IMG/VR virus record: IMGVR_UViG_3300035660_000028
Location: 1-42,991 of that record
DNA from: a virus
Strand: one strand, 5' to 3'
Length of the DNA stretch: 42,991 nucleotides
Shown here: positions 1-5,951 of the stretch, in pieces
How positions within the stretch are numbered: the stretch's first letter is position 1
How the letters are laid out: each line of letters starts with the position of its first letter
Position numbers and translations under genes: made by a program
Notes under the pieces: model-generated
What the model saw: the letters and a program-made list of their open reading frames with translations, nothing else
The model's database searches: none
What the model was told of the DNA's origin: nothing

Positions 1-86
1 GAACGTTCATTCACATCGATAGAGGATATTGCATTATTCCCCAGATATTACAGGCATGGCATCCAGGGGCAAGGTGGAACGGATGA
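1..86 (+). CDS. 3' end of M15 peptidase lysin (wraps from 42522)
   Basis: Because the ends overlap, bases 1-86 repeat the last 86 bases of the lysin gene that begins at 42522 and stops at 42950. This is the same gene, not a separate one. It covers the catalytic H-x-D motif near the C-terminus and the TGA stop at 84-86. Confidence 0.9.
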   Translation, partial: TFIHIDRGYCIIPQILQAWHPGARWNG

Positions 87-88
87 AT

Positions 89-102
89 AGGAGGCTGTCA
101 TC
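89..102 (+). promoter_or_regulatory. Strong ribosome binding site with an ATC at start-codon distance
   Basis: AGGAGG at 89-94 is followed after five bases by ATC (100-102), in frame with the phosphoesterase and with no stop before its ATG at 136. This either marks a non-canonical start, giving 12 extra residues, or belongs to a lost small gene. Confidence 0.4.
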
Positions 103-135
103 GAAGGCATAAACTCGGATTCGCCAATCTCAAGG

Positions 136-1053
136 ATGGAAGCCGTTCGGCCTCGGTTCTATTGGACGCCGGAGGCAAAGGAACGTCTCAGAAAATTAAA
201 GGCATCCGGCTTGCAGGCCAAGCAGATTGCCGCCGAGATTGGCGTCTCCGTCCATTGTATTGACAACGCCCTTCGTCGGCACGGTGCCATCCCGGCGGGG
301 ACACTTGAAGAGAACCTTGATATCCCCATTTTCAACGGCGACCTCAAGCTCCCGATGGATGATTATATCATCACGTGCGATTACCATTCGCCGTATTACT
401 CGGTTGCATGGCATAACCGGAGCCTCCAGATCGCCGAACGATTCGGCATCAAAAAGCTTGTGGTCATCGGAGACCTCGTGGACTTCGGGTTTGCGTCCCG
501 CTATTACAGCGATCACAAACCCGGAATCGCGGACGAGGCCGATGAAAATAAGCGGCTCATTCAGTCGCTCTTGGCCCAGTTTGAGGAGATCGTCGTCGTC
601 AAGGGGAACCACGAGGACAGGCTTGGACGGCAAACAAACGGGCTTATCCAGGCCCGCTATCTCTTCGAACTCTGGAGCGGCCCGGAATACGGCAAGCGGT
701 TCAAGTACTCGCTCTATGACAAGCTCACTATCGGTGACGAATGGCTCTGCGTCCATCCCCGAAGCTACAGCCGGGTCAGCATGGGCGTTGCCAGGCTCCT
801 AGCGGCCAAATATCACAAAAACATCATCAATACGCATGGGCACTTCTTAGGTTATGCGTATGACATAAGCGGTCAATATCTCGCTATCGACTTGGGCGGG
901 ATGTTCGATATGCAGAAGATCGAGTACATGAACATCAAATCCACGACGCATCCGTTTTGGAACCCCGGATTTGGGATGCTCAAGAACGGATACTTCCATC
1001 TTTTCGATAGCCGGACGGACTGGGACTTTTGGCTTGGGGTAGACGATGTGTGA
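136..1053 (+). CDS. Calcineurin-like metallophosphoesterase with N-terminal helix-turn-helix
   Basis: The 305-aa protein carries the full metallophosphoesterase motif set: DxH (D82, H84), GD (112-113), GNHE (157-160), H207 and GHxH-type residues (H234, H236). These normally bind two metal ions and hydrolyse phosphate mono- or diesters. Residues about 10-50 read as a small helix-turn-helix (AKQIAAEIGVS), suggesting the enzyme is brought to nucleic acid. Phage relatives are variously annotated as DNA-repair-like exonucleases or phosphatases; the substrate here is unknown. The ATG at 136 has no well-spaced ribosome binding site. A strong AGGAGG at 89-94 lies upstream with no ATG, GTG or TTG at the right distance, so the true start is uncertain. 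It is the first gene after the lysin and overlaps the next by 8 bp. Confidence 0.85.
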   Translation: MEAVRPRFYWTPEAKERLRKLKASGLQAKQIAAEIGVSVHCIDNALRRHGAIPAGTLEENLDIPIFNGDLKLPMDDYIITCDYHSPYYSVAWHNRSLQIAERFGIKKLVVIGDLVDFGFASRYYSDHKPGIADEADENKRLIQSLLAQFEEIVVVKGNHEDRLGRQTNGLIQARYLFELWSGPEYGKRFKYSLYDKLTIGDEWLCVHPRSYSRVSMGVARLLAAKYHKNIINTHGHFLGYAYDISGQYLAIDLGGMFDMQKIEYMNIKSTTHPFWNPGFGMLKNGYFHLFDSRTDWDFWLGVDDV

Positions 1054-1210
1054 CGGCACCGGGAAGCGTATCGATCTACCGAACTGCACATTCTGTCCGT
1101 TCAGGGATGATGATGTCTGCGTTGCCTATTTGCAGATTATCGAGGACAACTCGAAAAAGCCGGGGTTCTGCCGATACCTGGCCGTCATCGTCGGCGGGGA
1201 TAACGAATGA
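1046..1210 (+). CDS. Small four-cysteine protein
   Basis: This 54-aa ORF starts with ATG inside the end of the phosphoesterase gene (8-bp overlap) and stops in an ATGA overlap with the next gene, the arrangement typical of translationally coupled phage genes. After the N-terminal Cys2 it has a NCTFCPF motif and two further cysteines spaced like a small zinc-binding or disulfide-stabilised fold. I do not recognise the family, and the evidence for it is its fit between its neighbours. Confidence 0.65.
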   Translation: MCDGTGKRIDLPNCTFCPFRDDDVCVAYLQIIEDNSKKPGFCRYLAVIVGGDNE

Positions 1211-1467
1211 ACCTTAACGATTTCGCGGTTGAGATAACGAGGGTTGGGAACGGCTACATCTGCCGCTTCCCGCGGGATGAGGGTGATCCCGGTTGGGCGG
1301 CCGAAGTCATTACCGACGACGAGATCGATGAACTCAAGTCCGGGGAAGGACTCATTTGGTGGATCATCGATTATTTTGGCATTGGGGGATCGCGCCATGA
1401 CGCCCAGCGCTTGAGGATAAAGCGCGAACCGGGGGATAAACACCCATCTTCGGACACGGAGGCATAA
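1207..1467 (+). CDS. Hypothetical acidic protein
   Basis: An 86-aa acidic protein joined by ATGA to the gene before it and by one base to the gene after. It contains an aromatic patch (LIWWIIDYFG) and a charged C-terminal tail. No family is recognised. Operon position places it among accessory genes between the lysin and the holin-like genes. Confidence 0.7.
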   Translation: MNLNDFAVEITRVGNGYICRFPRDEGDPGWAAEVITDDEIDELKSGEGLIWWIIDYFGIGGSRHDAQRLRIKREPGDKHPSSDTEA

Positions 1468-1745
1468 TGCCCTTAATCATTGTCACCACGTCCGGCAAGC
1501 GGATCGACCTCAAGGGGGAGGCGAAGGACATAAAGCGATGGAGGCCGGGCCGGTTCATCGAGGCCGAGGAGATGAACGGCATCAAGATCGCGCTCAATTT
1601 TGATTCTATCGCGTTCGTGAGTTGTGTGACCGATGAGTTTTACGCCGCCCAGATGGCCGCGATGCAGAAACGAGGGGAAGAGGCGCAGAAGAAGAATCCG
1701 AATCCGGGCCGTGAGCCGAAGCTCGTGGTTCCGCGTGCATCGTAA
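1467..1745 (+). CDS. Hypothetical protein
   Basis: A 92-aa protein with a beta-rich N-terminus (PLIIVTTSGKRIDLKG) that looks like a small domain setting a side chain against strands, followed by an alanine/methionine-rich helix and a basic, proline-rich tail. Its start overlaps the previous stop by one base. No family is recognised. Confidence 0.7.
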   Translation: MPLIIVTTSGKRIDLKGEAKDIKRWRPGRFIEAEEMNGIKIALNFDSIAFVSCVTDEFYAAQMAAMQKRGEEAQKKNPNPGREPKLVVPRAS

Positions 1746-1760
1746 ATAAATTCATTTACG
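1741..1760. promoter_or_regulatory. Inverted repeat over the holin-like gene's ribosome binding site
   Basis: CGTAAAT (1741-1747) and ATTTACG (1754-1760) are perfect 7-bp arms around a 6-nt loop. The right arm touches the CGGAGG ribosome binding site (1759-1764) of the gene at 1774. The hairpin also includes the preceding stop codon, so ribosomes ending the upstream gene would open it. Confidence 0.45.
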
Positions 1761-1773
1761 GAGGTTTTGTCAA

Positions 1774-2034
1774 ATGACCATTGATCTGACCATCATCAAC
1801 GCGATTGTCGCCCTCGTATCCGGACCGGTTATGTCCACGATCATTGCCGCATTGAAGGCATGGTTTAAGGTGAGCGATAGCAAGGCCGTTATTCTTTCGA
1901 TTATCGCATCATTTGGTGCGACGGCGTTCTACCTGCTTACCGTTGCCCATGCGTTCAGCGTCTTGAACCTCGTGGCCTATGCGGTGGGTGTGTTTGTCTA
2001 CTCGTCCGGGTACTACAAGCAGGTGGTGAAGTAG
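1774..2034 (+). CDS. Holin-like small membrane protein
   Basis: An 86-aa protein with two clear hydrophobic segments (about residues 8-28 and 42-76) separated by a short charged loop (WFKVSDSKA), the size and layout of a class II holin. Holins open the inner membrane at the timed end of infection so that the lysin can reach peptidoglycan. The lysin lies just upstream across the circular junction, and spanin-like and XhlA-like genes follow, which supports a lysis role. Ribosome binding site GGAGG at 1760-1764. Holin families are diverse and I cannot assign a named one; a plain membrane protein remains possible. Confidence 0.6.
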   Translation: MTIDLTIINAIVALVSGPVMSTIIAALKAWFKVSDSKAVILSIIASFGATAFYLLTVAHAFSVLNLVAYAVGVFVYSSGYYKQVVK

Positions 2035-2040
2035 CAGGAC

Positions 2041-2244
2041 ATGGGCGCGACGCCTATCTGTCCCAAGTGCGGCAAGGAAGAGGTGCCCTGCTGTCCTGTT
2101 TGCAATGGGCCGGTTGAGGTCTATAGCCGCGTTGTGGGCTATCTCCGTCCGATCAAGACATGGAATCCCGGCAAGGTTGAGGAGTATGCATGGCGCAAGG
2201 AATTCGCCATCCGAAAAATTGAGGAGCACCAGAGAAGCGAATGA
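2041..2244 (+). CDS. Stand-alone C-terminal glycyl-radical/zinc domain of anaerobic ribonucleotide reductase
   Basis: This 67-aa protein matches only the extreme C-terminus of class III ribonucleoside-triphosphate reductase (NrdD). A zinc ribbon (CPKC at 7-10, CCPVC at 17-21) is followed by YSRVVGYLRPI and WNPGKVEEY. In full NrdD the glycine in the RVxGY motif (here G33) carries the glycyl radical. The catalytic barrel is absent here and nowhere else in the genome, and no NrdG activase is present. By analogy with GrcA/YfiD, which replaces the damaged radical domain of pyruvate formate-lyase, it could act as a spare radical domain for the host NrdD; this is inference. Such fragments are sometimes annotated simply as NrdD. 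It overlaps the next gene by ATGA. Confidence 0.8.
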   Translation: MGATPICPKCGKEEVPCCPVCNGPVEVYSRVVGYLRPIKTWNPGKVEEYAWRKEFAIRKIEEHQRSE

Positions 2245-2864
2245 AGGTCAAGCCGATATACTGGGTCGCGCTGGGCCTCGCATTGGTCTTGACCGTTGCG
2301 GTCTGCGACGGCCTGCGTCTCCGCGATAAGGCATCCGTTGCCGCCGGCAAGTATGAAGAAGCGCTTACTCAAGAACGAGTAAACGGCAAGGCGCTTACCC
2401 TACAAATAGGCGAAATGCAGAAGGTTGTGGGGCAACGGGACAAAGAGATCGCCGAGAAGAACAAGACCATTGGTTGCCTAACCAACGCCATTGGTCACAG
2501 GGATGCCGATCTTGTCACGCTCGGGGGCCGATTGGCCCAAGCCAAGACCGATACAGATCGAGTGCCAATCCTCACGGCTATGGTAGAGAATTGGCGTGCG
2601 CAGTATAACACCGCAACGCTCATTATTACGGAGAAGGACAAGGTAATCTCCGCATGGGCCGCGAAGTTCGACGCACAGGTTACGATAAGCGAGTCCTGGA
2701 AAGCAAAATACGACGCAGAGTGTCGCCTTTTGCAATTGGCAACTCAGGGCTGGAAGGCGTCCGAACGGAAGCTCCGATGGGCGCGGGTCATGTCAAATGT
2801 CAAATCCGGCTTGATTCTTGCGACGGTTGGCTATGTCGGCTACTCAGCCATCAAGGGGAAATGA
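2241..2864 (+). CDS. Membrane-anchored coiled-coil protein, spanin-like
   Basis: A 207-aa protein with an N-terminal membrane segment (residues about 6-22, WVALGLALVLTVAV), a long charged helical middle (about 28-180) with repeated KDKEI/KDKVI patterns, and a second hydrophobic stretch near the end (about 188-203). Inner-membrane spanins of the Rz type have the N-terminal anchor and coiled coil, and the place next to holin-like genes fits. The C-terminal hydrophobic stretch is not typical of Rz, so the spanin call is tentative. No lipoprotein partner (Rz1) with a lipobox was found inside or beside it. ATGA-coupled to the NrdD-domain gene. Confidence 0.55.
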   Translation: MKVKPIYWVALGLALVLTVAVCDGLRLRDKASVAAGKYEEALTQERVNGKALTLQIGEMQKVVGQRDKEIAEKNKTIGCLTNAIGHRDADLVTLGGRLAQAKTDTDRVPILTAMVENWRAQYNTATLIITEKDKVISAWAAKFDAQVTISESWKAKYDAECRLLQLATQGWKASERKLRWARVMSNVKSGLILATVGYVGYSAIKGK

Positions 2865-2865
2865 G

Positions 2866-3144
2866 ATGAACGCTATTCAACAGGATAACAAGTGGGATCC
2901 CCTGATTGAACAACTCGATCAAGCCGAAGCGTTGCCAGAGAAATTTAACATCCTGGCAATAATGGTCAGGATGATGGCGGTTAATGACTTGGCGTGTATC
3001 GAGGCCCGGATGGATGAACTGAGTCGCAAGTTCGACAAGTGCATGAAGAAAATCTACGCCATCGGGGTCGTGATTGCCGTACTTGCGTTTACTGGCATAG
3101 ACATAAAAACCATTATCGATTTGATATTGAGGATAGCAAAGTGA
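2866..3144 (+). CDS. Small protein with C-terminal membrane segment, XhlA-like
   Basis: A 92-aa protein starting at ATG 2866, one base after the previous stop; a longer in-frame reading from 2818 would overlap the previous gene and has no support. It is helical and charged to about residue 62, then has one hydrophobic segment (IYAIGVVIAVLAFTGI) near the C-terminus. This resembles the XhlA/hemolysin-associated family, which assists holins in several phages. The similarity is one of architecture, not strong sequence identity. Confidence 0.55.
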   Translation: MNAIQQDNKWDPLIEQLDQAEALPEKFNILAIMVRMMAVNDLACIEARMDELSRKFDKCMKKIYAIGVVIAVLAFTGIDIKTIIDLILRIAK

Positions 3145-3428
3145 AACAACGCATTGACAGCAATTGGAAATATTTTACCGAATTTTTACGCGAACACGGC
3201 GATGAACTTGTTCTTAATTTTCACGAAGTCTATAAACTCGTTGGCCTTGAGGTTGGGGATGATGATTATTATTGGAAACTCAAGAGATGGGATGGAAAAA
3301 TCATTTATGAAAGCTGTGTTGGGCGAATTGAACCACTAAAAGGATATCTGCCAGAGAAGTTTTATAAATATCTTAGAGATGATTATTTCTCCATGAACGA
3401 ACGTTATCACGAGAAGGTAGTCAAATGA
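3141..3428 (+). CDS. Hypothetical protein (GTG start)
   Basis: A 95-aa soluble, charged and tyrosine-rich protein. The GTG at 3141 overlaps the preceding stop (GTGA), and the stop overlaps the next start (ATGA). The base composition is more AT-rich than in flanking genes, which may mean recent acquisition. No family is recognised. Confidence 0.65.
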   Translation: MKQRIDSNWKYFTEFLREHGDELVLNFHEVYKLVGLEVGDDDYYWKLKRWDGKIIYESCVGRIEPLKGYLPEKFYKYLRDDYFSMNERYHEKVVK

Positions 3429-3559
3429 ACCTTATCCCCGAATACCTGGACGTAGCGTTTGCGCTCAAGCTCCAACTCTCGCCGTTGAACATCGGCGCAC
3501 TGCTCGCGCTCGGGTTCTGCATGGTCGTGGTATGGCGGTGGTATAAGAGGCGCACGTGA
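3425..3559 (+). CDS. Very small single-span membrane protein
   Basis: A 44-aa ORF coupled by ATGA to the previous gene. It has one membrane helix (about residues 18-39, LSPLNIGALLALGFCMVVVW) and ends in a basic stretch WRWYKRRT, predicting a cytoplasmic C-terminus. Together with its neighbours it forms a run of small membrane genes in the lysis region, so it may be an auxiliary lysis protein. Confidence 0.6.
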   Translation: MNLIPEYLDVAFALKLQLSPLNIGALLALGFCMVVVWRWYKRRT

Positions 3560-3577
3560 TCGCGCACGAGAGGGCCG

Positions 3578-3829
3578 ATGAACCTCCGCTTGCTGACCCT
3601 GTTTATCTACGTCGCCCTCGGGGTTGTCGCGGACATCTTCATCGCCCTGTACTACATGGCTTTGTCGGAGCGACGGGCCTTCCGGGCATCGCTCTATGCT
3701 GTGATCATTCCCCTATTCACCTTCGGGGTGATAGAGCGGGCGCTGACAACACACGATCTGAAATGCATCGTGGGTTTCGTCGTGGGGAACGGAATCGGGA
3801 CGTACTGGGCCGTGAGGCATAGCCGATGA
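3578..3829 (+). CDS. Small multi-span membrane protein
   Basis: An 83-aa hydrophobic protein with about three membrane segments (residues roughly 5-28, 38-54 and 64-78) and short basic loops. It follows an AGAGGGCCG ribosome binding site and overlaps the next gene by ATGA. It could be a second holin-like or antiholin protein; no family is recognised. Confidence 0.65.
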   Translation: MNLRLLTLFIYVALGVVADIFIALYYMALSERRAFRASLYAVIIPLFTFGVIERALTTHDLKCIVGFVVGNGIGTYWAVRHSR

Positions 3830-4092
3830 AAGGCAAAACCTATTTCCTCAGCTTCGTAGAAGAGGCCGTGATGAACCCCGCCTTCTTCGAGTACGTCGCC
3901 GGCCGCGTGGAAGTGTACGAGATCGGCTCGGATAATCCATACGCCATCGAGGAGATACGCTTCTTCACGAATAAGCTGAGCGCCTATCACAAGCTACGTG
4001 ATCGGTTCGACTTCGAGGACGTGACGGCGAAGGGACTGGAGCGGCTACGGAAAGCAATCGCGGCTATTAACGCGAAACCCGATATCCGTTAA
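3826..4092 (+). CDS. Hypothetical protein
   Basis: An 88-aa soluble protein, alternating acidic and basic, ATGA-coupled to the membrane-protein gene upstream. It is the last gene before the non-coding inverted-repeat region. No family is recognised. Confidence 0.65.
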   Translation: MKGKTYFLSFVEEAVMNPAFFEYVAGRVEVYEIGSDNPYAIEEIRFFTNKLSAYHKLRDRFDFEDVTAKGLERLRKAIAAINAKPDIR

Positions 4093-4110
4093 TAGCGAAC
4101 GTGCTTATTA

Positions 4111-4128
4111 AGGTAATCATCATTACCT
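4111..4128. repeat. Inverted repeat 1 of a cluster
   Basis: AGGTAAT / CATC / ATTACCT: perfect 7-bp arms around a 4-nt spacer in the non-coding gap 4093-4285. The same arm-spacer(4)-arm design recurs at 4152 and 4186. Confidence 0.75.
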
Positions 4129-4151
4129 AGGAATTGTCAGGCATTGCCCCG

Positions 4152-4169
4152 ACACTTATCGCTAAGTGT
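4152..4169. repeat. Inverted repeat 2 of a cluster
   Basis: ACACTTA / TCGC / TAAGTGT: perfect 7-bp arms with a 4-nt spacer, followed by GGTATTTTTG. The U-run could make it a weak terminator, but the stem is AT-rich. An imperfect hairpin (TGTC-A-GGC / ATT / GCC-CC-GACA, 4135-4154) overlaps its left side. Confidence 0.7.
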
Positions 4170-4185
4170 AGGTATTTTTGTCCAT

Positions 4186-4213
4186 TTTAAGGTTAACCGC
4201 CGTTAACCTTAAA
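4186..4213. repeat. Inverted repeat 3 of a cluster
   Basis: TTTAAGGTTAAC / CGCC / GTTAACCTTAAA: perfect 12-bp arms with a 4-nt spacer, the longest palindrome in the gap before the terminase genes. There is no U-tract after it, so it is unlikely to be a terminator. A protein-binding, packaging (pac/cos) or replication site is more plausible. Confidence 0.8.
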
Positions 4214-4285
4214 TCGAGGTTGGTAATCACGACGGGCGGCCATGCGAAGGGCAATTCCCGAGATAATACCGCCCACAAATAAACC

Positions 4286-4528
4286 ATGAGAACAGCGTTC
4301 CCCGCACTCATAAAATCCATCAGCGTCAAATCGCTCGTTTCCGGCGACAAGGAGGGGGAGATTAGGCTCCGATTCCTGCCAACGGACGAAGTGATGGATG
4401 CACTACAACGGCTTCACAGGGCCGATGAAGAGGTCATGGTGGCAATCGTAAATAACGAAGAGTATCGAGATAATGGGAAAAAAGTTTCAACCGGGAAATC
4501 CAGGAAAACCGAAGGGGGCAGTCTCTAA
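4286..4528 (+). CDS. Hypothetical protein upstream of terminase
   Basis: An 80-aa ORF with an acidic, helical centre (PTDEVMDALQRLHRADEE) and a basic C-terminus. It overlaps the terminase small-subunit candidate by 56 bp in another frame, longer than usual here, so either the C-terminal part of this protein is dispensable or one of the two calls is wrong. First gene after the inverted-repeat cluster. Confidence 0.55.
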   Translation: MRTAFPALIKSISVKSLVSGDKEGEIRLRFLPTDEVMDALQRLHRADEEVMVAIVNNEEYRDNGKKVSTGKSRKTEGGSL

Positions 4529-4748
4529 ATTTACTTCGCTCAAGGCCGACTGGCTATGGGTTCACAACGCCATCGGCGGACGGAAGCGGCTAAAGGCATG
4601 GGCTGAAAAGAATGACCGGAACCTGACGCTCTTCTATCAGATGGAGACCAAACTGTTCCCGCAAGAGGTCAAGCAATCCGGCGAAATCTCGCACGTCCTG
4701 TCCTTCGACTTTGGAGAAAATGGCGGGAACGGGCATGAGATTGTATGA
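4473..4748 (+). CDS. Terminase small-subunit candidate
   Basis: A 91-aa protein whose N-terminus, KKFQPGNPGKPKGA, is the signature opening of DUF5681-type phage proteins that sit before large terminase genes. The later part (LFYQMETKLFPQEVK) resembles the end of small-terminase proteins. Small terminases recognise the packaging site on concatemeric DNA and regulate the large subunit. At 91 aa it is short for the role and lacks a visible helix-turn-helix, so the call rests on the N-terminal motif and on the ATGA coupling to the large terminase gene. Confidence 0.6.
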   Translation: MGKKFQPGNPGKPKGAVSKFTSLKADWLWVHNAIGGRKRLKAWAEKNDRNLTLFYQMETKLFPQEVKQSGEISHVLSFDFGENGGNGHEIV

Positions 4749-5950
4749 AAGTCTTTGGTTACGCACCGCGAGAAAGTCAGCGTTTGATCTTCGCGTCCCC
4801 CGCCAGGTTCCTGGCTATGGATGCGGGCAGGAGATGGGGCAAGACGTTGACGGGTCTGAACTGGCTCCTCGAAGGTGTCTGCAAAGTGCCGGGCGAGTAT
4901 TGGTGGGTAGCACCAATCTACAGCCAGGGCAAGATGGCCTTCCGCACATTTCTGTTGGCGGCGCAAAGGGGCAAGGCCGAGGACGCGTTCAAGAGCGTTT
5001 CCCATTCCGAGATGCGGGTCGAATTCGTGAACGGGGCGGCGATGACGTTCAAGTCTGCCGACAACCCCGACAACCTGCGCGGCGAAGGACTTCACCGCGT
5101 GGTCGTGGACGAGGCGGCTAGGGTCAAGCGCGAGGTCTGGGAAGAAGTCCTGCGTCCTGCCGTATCCGACACACACGGGCGCGTGCTGTTCATCTCGACA
5201 CCCAAAGGCAAGAACTGGTTCTACGAACTTTGGACACGCGGACAGGATGCGCTCCAGCCCGAGTTCAAGAGCTGGAAGTTCCCGACGGCGGACAATCCAA
5301 AGGTGAGCGCTGAGGACATTCTCCAGGCGCGGCAATCGCTTCCCGTCGATGTATTCAGCCAAGAATATCTAGCCGAGTTTCTTGAGAACAGCGCAGGCGT
5401 GTTCAGGAATATCGGGGCGTGCATCGGCTCGCACCGCGAGGAGCCGCTTCCCGGCAAGGAATACTACGGCGGACTGGACCTGGCGCGGCTCACCGACTTC
5501 ACCGTGCTGACAATCCTGGACGGCGCCGGCCGGCAGGTCTATTGGGACCGCTTCAACCTCCTGGACTGGACGGTCCAAAAGGATCGCATCATTCCGGTCA
5601 TCCGCAAATACAAGGCAAAGCTCAACGTGGACTCAAGCGGTGTCGGCGATCCAATCTATGAGGATTTACGGCGGGCCGGGCTGAATGTCGAGGGCTACAA
5701 GTTCACGGCTGACAGCAAGAAGAAGCTCATCGAGACGCTTATGATCGGCTTCGATCAGCAGAAGATTTCGATCCTGGACGAAGGAGTGCAGAAGAATGAA
5801 CTGGAGATTTTTGAATATCAGATCGGGTCATCGGGGATGGTCCACTATTCTGCGCCCGAGGGGTATCACGACGACTGCGTCATTTCCCTGGCCCTCAGTT
5901 ACTGGCTCATTGGAGGGCCGCGAGTAGAGCCCCGAATTTGGAGTATATAG
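4745..5950 (+). CDS. Terminase large subunit
   Basis: The 401-aa packaging motor has both domains. The ATPase part shows Walker A (DAGRRWGKT, 26-34, K33), Walker B (RVVVDE, 118-123) and a coupling motif (ISTPKG, 150-155). The RNase H-like nuclease part shows its three acidic positions in GGLDLA (D245), VDSSG (D296) and YHDD (D376/D377). It translocates DNA into the prohead through the portal and cuts the concatemer. The length is at the short end for the family but complete. It is preceded by its small-subunit candidate and followed immediately by the portal gene. Confidence 0.96.
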   Translation: MKVFGYAPRESQRLIFASPARFLAMDAGRRWGKTLTGLNWLLEGVCKVPGEYWWVAPIYSQGKMAFRTFLLAAQRGKAEDAFKSVSHSEMRVEFVNGAAMTFKSADNPDNLRGEGLHRVVVDEAARVKREVWEEVLRPAVSDTHGRVLFISTPKGKNWFYELWTRGQDALQPEFKSWKFPTADNPKVSAEDILQARQSLPVDVFSQEYLAEFLENSAGVFRNIGACIGSHREEPLPGKEYYGGLDLARLTDFTVLTILDGAGRQVYWDRFNLLDWTVQKDRIIPVIRKYKAKLNVDSSGVGDPIYEDLRRAGLNVEGYKFTADSKKKLIETLMIGFDQQKISILDEGVQKNELEIFEYQIGSSGMVHYSAPEGYHDDCVISLALSYWLIGGPRVEPRIWSI

Positions 5951-5951
5951 C

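Larger units (their letters stand above)
1..127. repeat. Terminal direct repeat, copy 1 (circular junction)
   Basis: The first 127 bases are identical to the last 127 (42865-42991). An exact overlap of this size at contig ends is what a de Bruijn assembler leaves when it closes a circle with k=127. The most economical reading is a circular or circularly permuted 42,864-bp genome rather than a biological terminal repeat. Confidence 0.95.
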
